The notes under the pieces were generated by a model, which worked only from the letters and a program-made list of their open reading frames with translations, had not been told where the DNA came from and ran no database searches. This document shows positions 1 through 8,263 of a DNA stretch of 63,186 nt, piece after piece. The DNA is from UBA1205 sp045598105. GTDB taxonomy: Bacteria; Bacteroidota; Bacteroidia; Bacteroidales; WCHB1-69. The stretch lies in the NCBI GenBank assembly GCA_045598105.1, contig JAZLLK010000036.1, forward strand, positions 1-63,186, written 5' to 3'. The stretch's first letter is position 1, and each line of letters starts with the position of its first letter. The position numbers were made by a program, and so were the translations under genes.

Positions 1-1
1 T

Positions 2-388
2 TCGGAGAAAGACAGTATTTCATTGTACAAAGCAGCTGTCAAAAAACTGATGCCATTTAAGAGTCTGCTTCATACCATCACTTCTGACAATGGGAAAGAA
101 TTTGCAAATCATCAGGCTATTGCAGAAGACTTGAATGTAGATTTCTACTTTGCACATCCTTATCATTCGTGGGAAAGGGGTGCTAACGAAAATATGAATG
201 GACTTATTCGACAATATATTCCTAAAGGTTCGTCGTTAGAAGATATTGATGATGAATATATTGAGATGATTCAAGAGAAATTAAACAACCGACCAAGAAA
301 AAAATTAGGATTTTTAACCCCATATGAATATTTTTTTATTACCTTTGCGAAAAATAATTGTTTAACAAAAGTTGCATTTGAGACTTGA
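2..388 (+). CDS. IS30-family transposase, 3' part (runs off the left edge)
   Basis: The frame is open from base 2, so the N-terminal half lies outside the window. The visible part is the C-terminal half of a DDE integrase core. TSDNGKEFA holds the second catalytic Asp and ERGANENMNGLIRQY the catalytic Glu, followed by the RPRKKLGFLTPYEYF tail typical of IS30 transposases. The protein ends in KVAFET; Bacteroidota IS30 proteins often end in a VAF-x-T motif encoded inside the right inverted repeat, so that repeat probably lies near 365-395. The left repeat is outside, so this cannot be confirmed. The element abuts an RHS gene that has lost its 5' end. Assignment to IS30 is secure; whether it is active is unknown. 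Confidence 0.85.
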   Translation, partial: SEKDSISLYKAAVKKLMPFKSLLHTITSDNGKEFANHQAIAEDLNVDFYFAHPYHSWERGANENMNGLIRQYIPKGSSLEDIDDEYIEMIQEKLNNRPRKKLGFLTPYEYFFITFAKNNCLTKVAFET

Positions 389-473
389 ATGTGGCTTGGA
401 AAATATAAACAACTTCTAAAACTTAAATTATCAATTAATTCTGCGTTAATCCAAAGTCCATAAGAGAAATACA

Positions 474-1472
474 ATGAACAAATACAAGTCCCAAGAAGCA
501 CAGGCACTTTCCAAAAGTGGGGGTATGTGTAACCACCTCGGTTCCACCGCCTTCGTAACGGATAATAACGCCACTGTAACCCAGGGATTCCTTTATGCTC
601 CGTTCGGTGAGATTACTACAGAGTACAACGCCACCTTCGGCAATGACATCATTCCCAAATACTCCTTCAACGCCAAAGAACTCGACGAAGAGACAGGAAT
701 GTACTACTACGAAGCAAGATACTACGCCCCGCCGGTGTTTGTGAGCAGGGATCCGTTGTTTGAACAGAAACCGTGGTTGAGCCCGTACCATTATTGCAGC
801 AATAATCCGACAGGGCGGATTGACCCGAGTGGGATGTTGGATGACGATCCTCCGTATACATATTCTAATTCCGGAACATTGTTAGGTGTCATTTTAGAAA
901 AAGGAGGCTTTTTTTCTCCAATAAAACAAATGGGATATGTAATGGGCAATGTAGATAATGCTCTGTATATAAAAAATAATCTAAATGTAGTTGCTACTAA
1001 TTTTCAAGTGAATATCGGTAATGCTATTGGAAGGAGAAAAAATGTAGAAGGTAGCCCTCAAAATGCTATAAGACATACTCTTTGGAGTGCTCTAATGGCT
1101 AGAGATTTAGGAAACGAACAAGCTATAAGGGCTTCAAATTCACATGAAGATGGTTGGAAGTTGAGTTCCACACAAAGAAGTTTTTCATATACTGAAAAAA
1201 ATAGTTCTCTGAAAAAGGCACTTCAAAAGGCTGACCAAGTGGCTGACTTGCTCAATAATCAAATAGGTAGAGGAATAGGAGTATCTAATCCTAATGCAGA
1301 CAATAAAACGTTGGCAGGTAAAGTGATGAAATATTATTACGCAAATGGCCTTTATACAACTAAATTAAATGACGGTAGAGTTGATGTAGTAAAGACTCGG
1401 ATTACAAAAGCACAATATGATGCGGCTATGAAAGAGATTGCTAAAAAAGGAAATAATGGTTTAAATGAATAA
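474..1472 (+). CDS. RHS core fragment with C-terminal toxin-like domain (5'-truncated)
   Basis: Residues about 20-120 are the conserved RHS repeat-associated core: NHLGSTAFVTD, APFGE, YSFNAKELDEETGMYYYEARYY, SRDPLFE and NPTGRIDPSGM. Full RHS proteins have many hundreds of residues before this point, and here the frame is closed by a stop at 447, so this is only the distal end. After DPSGM, residues about 125-332 form a variable tip with NAIRHTLWSALMARDLG followed by ASNSHEDGW. The RH-xxx-W / HE pattern resembles DUF6973-type domains at the ends of polymorphic toxins (from memory, not searched). The next gene starts 2 bp downstream and is a candidate immunity protein. The neighbouring IS30 end suggests that insertion or recombination removed the 5' part. 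As it stands it has no signal peptide or delivery region, so it may be an orphan, silent toxin tip. Confidence 0.7.
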   Translation: MNKYKSQEAQALSKSGGMCNHLGSTAFVTDNNATVTQGFLYAPFGEITTEYNATFGNDIIPKYSFNAKELDEETGMYYYEARYYAPPVFVSRDPLFEQKPWLSPYHYCSNNPTGRIDPSGMLDDDPPYTYSNSGTLLGVILEKGGFFSPIKQMGYVMGNVDNALYIKNNLNVVATNFQVNIGNAIGRRKNVEGSPQNAIRHTLWSALMARDLGNEQAIRASNSHEDGWKLSSTQRSFSYTEKNSSLKKALQKADQVADLLNNQIGRGIGVSNPNADNKTLAGKVMKYYYANGLYTTKLNDGRVDVVKTRITKAQYDAAMKEIAKKGNNGLNE

Positions 1473-1474
1473 AT

Positions 1475-2011
1475 ATGAATTATAAAAGTATTATATTTTT
1501 GATTGTCTTTTGTGTTTTTATTAGTGCTTGCAATAAGACGTCTAATAAGATTACAAGTTATATTAACGATAACTGCGATTTTAAAAAGAATGATGTGTTT
1601 TTTCGTGTTATTGATAGTACCTATAGAACGTCACCTGCTGATTTTATTGATTTAAAAAAGGCATTAAAAGTTGATTATGATACTCTATACCTGATTAGTG
1701 TTGGCTTTGAGTCAGATATATCTGATATTATAGGCTTTAAATATAATGGTGGTGATTTTACCATAGAAGCTGAAGATAAAAATTTATTGTTATTAGTAAA
1801 AAATCACGAAGTTGTTTATCAAGACAAAATAAAAAAAATGAGTGAAAAAGTACATTTTATGTATGCTTTAGAAGAAAACCCCTCATTATTTTGTTTGTTA
1901 AAGCATTGTTCTTCAATATATAAGGTTGAACGTGAAAGAGATGGATTACAATATTTTTATTACTTGTATAATGTGAATGAAAATTGCAACTTCAAAAAAT
2001 TAAAATATTAA
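1475..2011 (+). CDS. Small lipoprotein, candidate immunity protein of the RHS tip
   Basis: This 178-aa protein starts with MNYKSIIFLIVFCVFISAC, a lipoprotein signal whose lipidated Cys is residue 19. No family is recognised. It begins 2 bp after the toxin-like ORF, the usual place for the immunity gene of an RHS toxin. The gene is very AT-rich and uses ATT more than the ATA favoured by most neighbouring genes, which suggests recent acquisition. If it is the immunity protein, membrane anchoring implies that the toxin acts in the periplasm or at the envelope. That role is inference from position only. Confidence 0.55.
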   Translation: MNYKSIIFLIVFCVFISACNKTSNKITSYINDNCDFKKNDVFFRVIDSTYRTSPADFIDLKKALKVDYDTLYLISVGFESDISDIIGFKYNGGDFTIEAEDKNLLLLVKNHEVVYQDKIKKMSEKVHFMYALEENPSLFCLLKHCSSIYKVERERDGLQYFYYLYNVNENCNFKKLKY

Positions 2012-2073
2012 ATATCAACAATATAATATAATATACCCCAAAATTCAGACCAATAGTATAAGGAAAAAAATAC

Positions 2074-2081
2074 TACCTTTG
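2074..2081 (+). promoter_or_regulatory. -7 promoter element (TACCTTTG) before the second RHS scrap
   Basis: The sequence TACCTTTG matches the Bacteroidota -7 consensus TAnnTTTG and lies 4 bp before the ATG at 2086. A transcript from it would be almost leaderless or would start inside the ORF. Confidence 0.5.
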
Positions 2082-2085
2082 TAAA

Positions 2086-2382
2086 ATGAAAATGAGGATC
2101 AAAAGTTACACGGATTGGAGGCCAAGCGGCCGGCAGTTGGCATTCACATGGCAAAATGCCATGTTTTACCCCAATACCTACCTCAATTTTGATGCTTACG
2201 GCAACTACACCAAGCATTATTATAGTGGTAACGAACGTATAGCAAGTCGCTTAGGAGAAAATACTATAAATATTACGCTAAATAATACAAATAGTGTACA
2301 ATTCTATAACGCCATAGCAGAAGAGCACTTTAGGGCCGATGTGCAGACACTCCTTTGTGAGGAAGTGCGGGTCGGCCTGTAA
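2086..2382 (+). pseudogene. RHS core remnant
   Basis: This 98-codon ORF contains YLNFDAYGNYTKHYYSGNERI followed by ASRLG. In Bacteroidota RHS proteins that segment sits immediately upstream of the core seen at 474-810, so it is a piece of another RHS copy or a displaced piece of the same one. The last 35 residues (YNAIAEEHFRADVQTLLCEE) lead to an early stop before the core. No signal peptide and no toxin tip are present. It is most likely a dead fragment, although a promoter-like box lies directly before its ATG. Confidence 0.6.
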
Positions 2383-2461
2383 TATGTGGAAGGAATGTAT
2401 GCTGATAGTTTTTTGGGGTAAATATTTTGGTTAAAAAAAATGCAGACTCCAAAAAAAATGA

Positions 2462-2469
2462 TACTTTTG
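2462..2469 (+). promoter_or_regulatory. -7 promoter element for the DUF4831-coaD operon
   Basis: TACTTTTG followed by C matches TAnnTTTG and lies 26 bp upstream of the ATG at 2496. Confidence 0.7.
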
Positions 2470-2495
2470 CATTTTATAGTTTATAGTAGAATAGT

Positions 2496-3599
2496 ATGAA
2501 TTGGAAATATAGTATAACATTGCTTTATATGTTGGTAGCGGGCTCTATGGCATATGCTCAGCATAGTGGCGGTTATGTGTATGCTTTACCTCAAAATACA
2601 CTTAAAGTGAAGGTAAATGTAGCAAAAACCATATATCATAAAGGTCCTTTTGCCGAATTCGCGGAGGAGGTTTCAGGGTTGAATATGCCTGTAATAGAAG
2701 AAAATGAAGTGAAATATGGCATGAGTCAGGTTCAGTTGCAGGTGCAGCACATGCCCGATACGTTACAAGTGTATCCTATAGAAGTAAGTAATGTTATGTT
2801 TTCGCAGTTGGCTAACAAAGGCATGATACTCAATATGGGTGTGTTGGCTAATGATTACGAGGCCGAGCATTATGATTTTGAGACCAAGGCCGAAGAATAT
2901 CATAATAAATTTTATATGTATAAGGCATCAGATATGATGTTGAAGTATGATACCGCCTATGTCGAGGTTATGGTGGATAGTATGCCGGTAAAGCAGGCTG
3001 AAATTACCTCCTATCAGGTGGCTAAGCCAAGCAGGCAAATGGCAGCAGAGGCCGCTGAAAAAATAGAGAGCATTCGTTCGGATTACTATGATTTAATATC
3101 CGGATATCATGAGTCGGACTATACCGATTTAAAGTTGATGTTGCAGGAGTTGAAAGGTCAGGAGAATGATCTTATGGTGCTTTTTACCGGTTACAGGCAA
3201 TCGGAATATACTACTTACGAATATACTTTTACCTTTCCCATGGAGGCCGTGGCCGATGAATTTGATGCGGACTTGTTGGTAGTATCGGTTACCGATGGCG
3301 TAATACCTCATTGTATGCATCAGCCGGGGCAGTATAAGTATAGTCTTCATTTTTCCCGTGTGAATACTGTGGGGGCAGCGAGTGCAGCCAAGGTGAAGAA
3401 TGCTTTTCATTATCGCAGGCCGGCATATTATAAGGTGTGGCTTATGGAAAACGGCACTGCCAGGCAGTACATGGGTGTTATACCCATAGCCCAGTATGGT
3501 TCGGTAATGCAAATGGACAGTAAGGTAATGCGTGCGGATATGAATGCTGCAACCGGAGAGTTGGAAAATATAAGCATACAGGTAAATCATGGCAAGTAG
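2496..3599 (+). CDS. DUF4831 family secreted protein
   Basis: The 367-aa protein has a cleavable signal peptide (residues 1-21, ending SMAYAQ). The body (YVYALPQNTLKVKVNVAKTI near the N-terminus, then a repeated QLQVQHMPDTLQVYPIE-type beta-rich region) matches the Bacteroidota DUF4831 family, which is known to sit directly upstream of coaD. Its last codons overlap the coaD start by 11 bp, so the two genes are translationally coupled. The biochemical role of DUF4831 is unknown; a periplasmic or outer-membrane location is inferred from the signal peptide. Confidence 0.8.
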   Translation: MNWKYSITLLYMLVAGSMAYAQHSGGYVYALPQNTLKVKVNVAKTIYHKGPFAEFAEEVSGLNMPVIEENEVKYGMSQVQLQVQHMPDTLQVYPIEVSNVMFSQLANKGMILNMGVLANDYEAEHYDFETKAEEYHNKFYMYKASDMMLKYDTAYVEVMVDSMPVKQAEITSYQVAKPSRQMAAEAAEKIESIRSDYYDLISGYHESDYTDLKLMLQELKGQENDLMVLFTGYRQSEYTTYEYTFTFPMEAVADEFDADLLVVSVTDGVIPHCMHQPGQYKYSLHFSRVNTVGAASAAKVKNAFHYRRPAYYKVWLMENGTARQYMGVIPIAQYGSVMQMDSKVMRADMNAATGELENISIQVNHGK

Positions 3600-4074
3600 A
3601 GTAGCGTTGTTGGCCGGAAGTTTTGACCCTATTACCATAGGGCATGAGTACATAGCCTTGCAGGCTGCGGCCATGTTTGATACCCTTATAGTGGCGGTAG
3701 GTAATAATGTGCAAAAGCATTCACTTTTTACGGTAGAAGAACGCATGGATATGATACAATCAGTGTTTGCTTCGGTGCCGCATGTACAGGTGTGTGCCTA
3801 TGAGGGGCTAACTATAGATTATTGTGCCCGTCACGGGGTGCAGTATTTGGTGCGTGGCCTGCGTTCGGCGGCCGATTATGACGCAGAAAGCATGTTGGCG
3901 CAAGCCAATAGACTGTTATGCCCGCAAGTGTGTACGGTGTGGATACCGGCAAAACCGGAGCATGCCTGCATATCGTCATCGGCGGTACGTGAAATATTGT
4001 ACCACGGCGGAAATGTGCAGGCATTTGTGCCGCAGGCGGTATATAAACATATAATGAATAAAAAAATAAAATAA
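3589..4074 (+). CDS. coaD: Pantetheine-phosphate adenylyltransferase
   Basis: This is the penultimate enzyme of coenzyme A synthesis, transferring AMP from ATP to 4'-phosphopantetheine in the cytoplasm. The 161-aa length is typical. The nucleotidyltransferase signature is present as GSFDPITIGHEYI (the T/H-x-G-H motif) near residues 11-23, with RGLRSAADYDAE in the middle and the C-terminal ISSSAVRE motif. The start overlaps the DUF4831 gene and the stop shares bases with the next ATG, so it is the middle gene of a tight three-gene operon. Confidence 0.95.
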   Translation: MASRVALLAGSFDPITIGHEYIALQAAAMFDTLIVAVGNNVQKHSLFTVEERMDMIQSVFASVPHVQVCAYEGLTIDYCARHGVQYLVRGLRSAADYDAESMLAQANRLLCPQVCTVWIPAKPEHACISSSAVREILYHGGNVQAFVPQAVYKHIMNKKIK

Positions 4075-5495
4075 TGCGAAAATATATAGGTGTATGCGTG
4101 CTATTGTGCTGTGTGTGCATGGTAATGGGGCTTAAGCCTGTTACGTTGCATGGTAAGTTGGCATTTGCCCAAAATGGGGTAGTGCGGGTATATGCCTATA
4201 AGGATATGCTTACCTATACCCGGCAGCAAATACAGCAGGTGAAGGTGAATGATGACGGCAGTTTTTACCTGCAGTTGCAGTTGCAGGAAACCATGCCTAT
4301 AGAAATAGCTTATAACAATACTTATGGCAGTATGGTGGTGGAGCCGGAGCATACCTATCGTTTTACACTGCATACCGATAGTGCACTTATAGGTCGTATA
4401 GATGCCGATATGGCGGGTAATTATCTGCAAATAAGGTTTAATACCATCGATACATCGGAGTTGAATCAAAAAATATGGCGGTTCAATAAGTATTATAATT
4501 ACTTTATGAATTGTTACGGTGATGATTTGCTTCGGGGTATGGAAATAAGCACCTATGACAGTCTGCTGGAGCAGCTCACCAGCCGTTTTCCTGATGTGTA
4601 TGTGCCTACCGATTATTATTCGGCTTATGTGCATTACAGATATGCCGATATAGACTTATTGTTCTATTCTAAGGAGAAAGATACCGTGTATAACAGGTAT
4701 CTCACCGGTGAATATGTGCATTATTATAATGCGGCTTATATGGATTTCTTTCATCATTTTTTTGAAAATCATCTTTACGGGGCTTCCAAATATATACCGG
4801 TGAATATGCTATATGAGGATGTGAACCAAAAAAGGAATTATTTCAAATTCTTTGATGATATGGGTTCCGATCCTTTGCTGGTAAACGAGGTAATACGTGA
4901 AATGGTGATGATATTGGGATTAGGTGAATTGTACGACAATGAGGAGTTTAGTCGGTCTAATGTGTTGTTTTTGCTGCAGCAGCTTAAGGGGCAGACCAAG
5001 TTTATACAGCATAAGGTTATGGCAGACAATATGATAGAAACAAAAACGGCACTTCGTCCGGGTTTTAAATCGCCTGATTTTACACTTAAGGATGTGTATA
5101 ATAGTCCGGTATCACTTAGCGATTATAGGGGAAAATATGTGTATTTGCACATGTTTGCCACTTATAGTCCGGCTTCCATACGTGAAATGCTTATACTCAA
5201 GGATATGTATGAGCAGTATAAGGACAGCCTGGAAGTAGTGAGTGTAATGCTTGATTTTGAGTATTCCAAGTTGTATCACTTTGTGAGCGAGTATCAGGAT
5301 TTTACATGGACGTTTCTGCATTGCAGCGGTGATTTTTCCTTCATTGATGCATATAAGGCATATGCTTTACCGTTGGGAGTACTCATAGATGCGGAGGGCA
5401 GAATAGTATCTTATCCTGCCCGATCACTTTCTGATGGGTTATTGGTGCAAATTTATACCCTTTTTCCGGCTCTTGGGGAAAAAATTAAGCATTAG
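4074..5495 (+). CDS. Thioredoxin-fold (TlpA/AhpC-like) envelope protein lacking the redox cysteines
   Basis: The 473-aa protein has an N-terminal signal segment (MRKYIGVCVLLCCVCMVMG), a DUF4369-like beta domain (about 25-110), a long helical middle and a C-terminal thioredoxin-like domain (about 325-470: PGFKSPDFTLKDVYNSPVSL, SDYRGKYVYLHMFATYS). Where TlpA-type proteins have W-C-x-x-C this one has ATYSPAS, so the active-site disulfide is missing. The family is normally exported and involved in thiol reduction or stress. Here a catalytic thiol function is unlikely and a binding or scaffold role is more plausible. Its ATG overlaps the coaD stop, which places it in the same transcript. Confidence 0.75.
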   Translation: MRKYIGVCVLLCCVCMVMGLKPVTLHGKLAFAQNGVVRVYAYKDMLTYTRQQIQQVKVNDDGSFYLQLQLQETMPIEIAYNNTYGSMVVEPEHTYRFTLHTDSALIGRIDADMAGNYLQIRFNTIDTSELNQKIWRFNKYYNYFMNCYGDDLLRGMEISTYDSLLEQLTSRFPDVYVPTDYYSAYVHYRYADIDLLFYSKEKDTVYNRYLTGEYVHYYNAAYMDFFHHFFENHLYGASKYIPVNMLYEDVNQKRNYFKFFDDMGSDPLLVNEVIREMVMILGLGELYDNEEFSRSNVLFLLQQLKGQTKFIQHKVMADNMIETKTALRPGFKSPDFTLKDVYNSPVSLSDYRGKYVYLHMFATYSPASIREMLILKDMYEQYKDSLEVVSVMLDFEYSKLYHFVSEYQDFTWTFLHCSGDFSFIDAYKAYALPLGVLIDAEGRIVSYPARSLSDGLLVQIYTLFPALGEKIKH

Positions 5496-5591
5496 TTATT
5501 GTGCGTGGTAGTTGTAAATAATTGAATAATAAATTAAAACGGTAAAGAAAAAAATATTGGAGAAAAAGTGGAAAGGTTAAAATAAATATTT

Positions 5592-5599
5592 TATCTTTG
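5592..5599 (+). promoter_or_regulatory. -7 promoter element of gdhA
   Basis: TATCTTTG followed by C matches the TAnnTTTG consensus. It lies 73 bp upstream of the gdhA ATG and leaves a leader of about 65 nt. Confidence 0.75.
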
Positions 5600-5671
5600 C
5601 ATGGTGATTTCTCAAAAGAGAAGTGAATAGAACATAATAAACATTTTAATAAAAATCATAAAAATAAAGTT

Positions 5672-7015
5672 ATGGAAGTTAAAAAAATAATGGCTGCATT
5701 GGAAGCCAAACATCCCGGCGAAAAAGAATACTTACAAGCAGTAGAAGAAGTTCTTGTAACTATTGAAGATGTTTACAATCAACATCCTGAATTCGAAAAA
5801 GCAAGAATTATTGAACGTTTGGTAGAACCTGATCGTATTTTCACATTCCGTGTTACATGGGTAGATGATAAAGGTGAAGTACAAAACAACATAGGTTACC
5901 GTGTACAATACAATGCTGCTTTAGGTGCATATAAAGGCGGTTTGCGTTTCCACCCTGCAGTTAACGTTTCAATGTTGAAATTCTTAGGTTTTGAACAAAT
6001 ATTCAAAAACTCATTAACTAACCTTCCTCTTGGTGGTGGCAAAGGTGGTGCTGATTTCGATCCCACCGGTAAATCCGATGCTGAAATCATGCGTTTCTGC
6101 CAGGCTTTCATGTATGAATTATGGAGAAACATAGGTCCTGACCAGGATAGCCCTGCAGGTGACGTAGGCGTAGGTGGTCGTGAAATAGGTTACCTCTATG
6201 GTGCTTACAAAAAATTAGCTCGCGAACACAGCACTGGCGCTTTGACCGGTAAATCATACGGTTGGGGTGGCTCTTTAATCCGTCCTGAAGCTACAGGTTT
6301 TGGTGCTATATACTATGTAGAACGCATGGTTAAACAAAGAAATGACAAAATGGAAGGCAAACGTATAGCTCTTTCAGGTTTCGGTAACGTTGCATGGGGT
6401 GCTGCTACCAAAGCTACCGAATTAGGTGCTAAAGTGGTTGCATTATCAGGTCCTGATGGTGTATGCGAATTACCTAACGGTGTAGATAAAGAAATGATTG
6501 ACTATATGCTTGTAATGCGTGATTCACGTCGTAATAAAGTACAGGATATGGCTGATAAATTCCCCGGTAAAGCTATATTCACCCCCGGTAAAAAAGCGTG
6601 GACAGTTAAATGTGATATAGCATGTCCTTGTGCTTTCCAAAATGAAATGGCAGAAGAAGATGCTAAAGAACTTTTGGCAAACGGTGTACAATACGTTGCT
6701 GAAGTTTCTAACATGGGTTGTCAACCCGGTGCTATTGCAGCTATCCAAAACGCCGGTATTCCTTTTGCTCCCGGTAAAGCCGTTAACGCAGGTGGTGTAG
6801 CCACTTCAGGTTTGGAAATATGCCAAAACGCCGGTCACATTAACTGGACTGCTCCTGAAGTAGATGCCAAATTGCACAAAATTATGAACGATATCTATGA
6901 CATGTGCGTAGAATATGGTAAACAGGCTGATGGTTCTATCAACTATGTTAAAGGTGCAAACATCGCAGGTTTTATGCGTGTAGCCAAAGCTATGTTAGCT
7001 CAAGGTATTATCTAG
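5672..7015 (+). CDS. gdhA: Glutamate dehydrogenase, hexameric type
   Basis: This enzyme interconverts 2-oxoglutarate plus ammonium and glutamate in the cytoplasm; the 447-aa hexameric class is usually NADP-linked. Visible signatures are the substrate/catalytic region GGLRFHPAVN, LPLGGGKGGADFDPTGKSD (catalytic Lys), GVGGREIGYLYG and the Rossmann motif ALSGFGNVAWGAA. Codon use differs from the neighbours (GGT, GCT, GTT and a mixed ATT/ATC/ATA isoleucine set), as expected of a very highly expressed gene. It is monocistronic, with its own promoter and a strong terminator. In Bacteroidota this is a main ammonium-assimilation route. Confidence 0.95.
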   Translation: MEVKKIMAALEAKHPGEKEYLQAVEEVLVTIEDVYNQHPEFEKARIIERLVEPDRIFTFRVTWVDDKGEVQNNIGYRVQYNAALGAYKGGLRFHPAVNVSMLKFLGFEQIFKNSLTNLPLGGGKGGADFDPTGKSDAEIMRFCQAFMYELWRNIGPDQDSPAGDVGVGGREIGYLYGAYKKLAREHSTGALTGKSYGWGGSLIRPEATGFGAIYYVERMVKQRNDKMEGKRIALSGFGNVAWGAATKATELGAKVVALSGPDGVCELPNGVDKEMIDYMLVMRDSRRNKVQDMADKFPGKAIFTPGKKAWTVKCDIACPCAFQNEMAEEDAKELLANGVQYVAEVSNMGCQPGAIAAIQNAGIPFAPGKAVNAGGVATSGLEICQNAGHINWTAPEVDAKLHKIMNDIYDMCVEYGKQADGSINYVKGANIAGFMRVAKAMLAQGII

Positions 7016-7040
7016 TATTATAGATAAACGCTATATAGTA

Positions 7041-7072
7041 AAAAAGAGTTCCCTTTCGGAACTCTTTTTTTT
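7041..7072. terminator. Bidirectional terminator between gdhA and the convergent lipoprotein gene
   Basis: GAGTTCC (7046-7052) pairs with GGAACTC (7058-7064) around a CTTTC loop. The stem is extended by A5 on the left and a long T-run on the right, so it can end transcripts from both sides. Confidence 0.85.
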
Positions 7073-7092
7073 CTGAGTGAAAAAACAGTTAT

Positions 7093-7608
7093 TTATATTT
7101 CATTACCATTTTCATCATACCATGTTACATAAAGGGTAAAAGATAAATCAGATGAATTGGAGAAAAATCGAAGTGTGCCACTATGATTGTTGTTTTCTAT
7201 AAGTGGAGTCCAATAATATCCACCCATATAGTCATCCGTATCAAGAGCACCATCCCGATCATAAAATTCAATAGTGTATCTTTCATTTAAGTTGTTGATT
7301 GTATAGTAAATGTTGTAGTATGCAAGATTTATTTCCGGTTTATAGGATATATTTTCTTTTACGGAACTGGTGTATAGTGTTCTACCTGAAGAGTTTACTA
7401 TTTTAAAGTATATGTCGGGTCCGTCATCTGTAATGTCCCAAGTGGTATTTCCATCATACGGAGGGTATGTATTGAGTTTTACTGAATTTATTTGTACTGC
7501 CACAGCCGTTGCCGGTGTGTTCTTTCCTCCGTTTTTACTTCCTATTTCTTTGTCACAACTTGTTAACAATAATGTCGTTATAACTAATATGATATATTTT
7601 GTTTTCAT
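7093..7608 (-). CDS. Hypothetical lipoprotein
   Basis: The 171-aa protein has a lipoprotein signal (MKTKYIILVITTLLLTSCDK, Cys at residue 18) followed by a low-complexity linker and a beta-rich, Tyr/Asp/Asn-rich domain (DITDDGPDIYFKIVNSSGRT, YTIEFYDRDGALDTDDYMGG). The DxDGxxDTDD-like stretch could bind a metal, but no family is recognised. It lies 22 bp downstream of the next secreted protein on the same strand, so the two probably share a transcript. Confidence 0.65.
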   Translation of the reverse strand: MKTKYIILVITTLLLTSCDKEIGSKNGGKNTPATAVAVQINSVKLNTYPPYDGNTTWDITDDGPDIYFKIVNSSGRTLYTSSVKENISYKPEINLAYYNIYYTINNLNERYTIEFYDRDGALDTDDYMGGYYWTPLIENNNHSGTLRFFSNSSDLSFTLYVTWYDENGNEI

Positions 7609-7630
7609 GATTTTTTTGTTTTAATATTTA

Positions 7631-8119
7631 TTACATTTGAACAGAACCTGTGGCTGTAATCATAGTGCCGCCATTAATGCATGCGTCTCCGCCTTTCATA
7701 CATAAAAAGAATAATCCAAACGGACATAAAATCGTTAAACCTAATCCGCAAGCCAAGCCTACCGATTTGCCTACTTTGTTTTCACCTTTCTGTGAGTATG
7801 GTGTGCCCGTAAGAGGAACCATGTTGTTATTGATGTCATAGGTAGATACAGGCGTAATAGTAACGGTAGCGGGAATGCCACACCCTTTTTTCTTTTTGAT
7901 TTCTACGTTAAAAGTTACAGGTGTGCCTTGTCTTATAACAATTTGTTCCTGAAATTTTACATCAGAGTATACCATTCCTATTTGAACTGTGGATGTTTTA
8001 GCCTGATTTACATTACTACACACTGATTGGTTTAGTAGAATGGGAACGTTTATCATTTGAGCATGTAATGTAGCAATGCTAATGATGGTAAAAGTAATGA
8101 TTAATTGAATGTTTTTCAT
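7631..8119 (-). CDS. Hypothetical secreted or inner-membrane protein
   Basis: The 162-aa protein has a signal peptide (MKNIQLIITFTIISIATLHA) and a beta-rich middle (IVIRQGTPVTFNVEIKKKKG). A hydrophobic Cys-rich segment near residues 115-150 (SVGLACGLGLTILCPFGLFF, then CMKGGDAC) may be a membrane segment. No family is recognised. It is first in a two-gene transcript whose promoter lies more than 330 bp upstream, giving an unusually long, strongly foldable leader (8120-8453). Confidence 0.6.
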   Translation of the reverse strand: MKNIQLIITFTIISIATLHAQMINVPILLNQSVCSNVNQAKTSTVQIGMVYSDVKFQEQIVIRQGTPVTFNVEIKKKKGCGIPATVTITPVSTYDINNNMVPLTGTPYSQKGENKVGKSVGLACGLGLTILCPFGLFFLCMKGGDACINGGTMITATGSVQM

Positions 8120-8263
8120 ATTATTGCTTATTTTATGTTTTACCTACTCTGTAAGCTTTTCGGTTTCCGCTTTTAGTGAAAAAAATAAATGACCTTTCCT
8201 ACCTGAGTCCGCAGGTAATGATAATTAAACATAAAAAAACGTGGACTATTGCTCTTGTATCGT

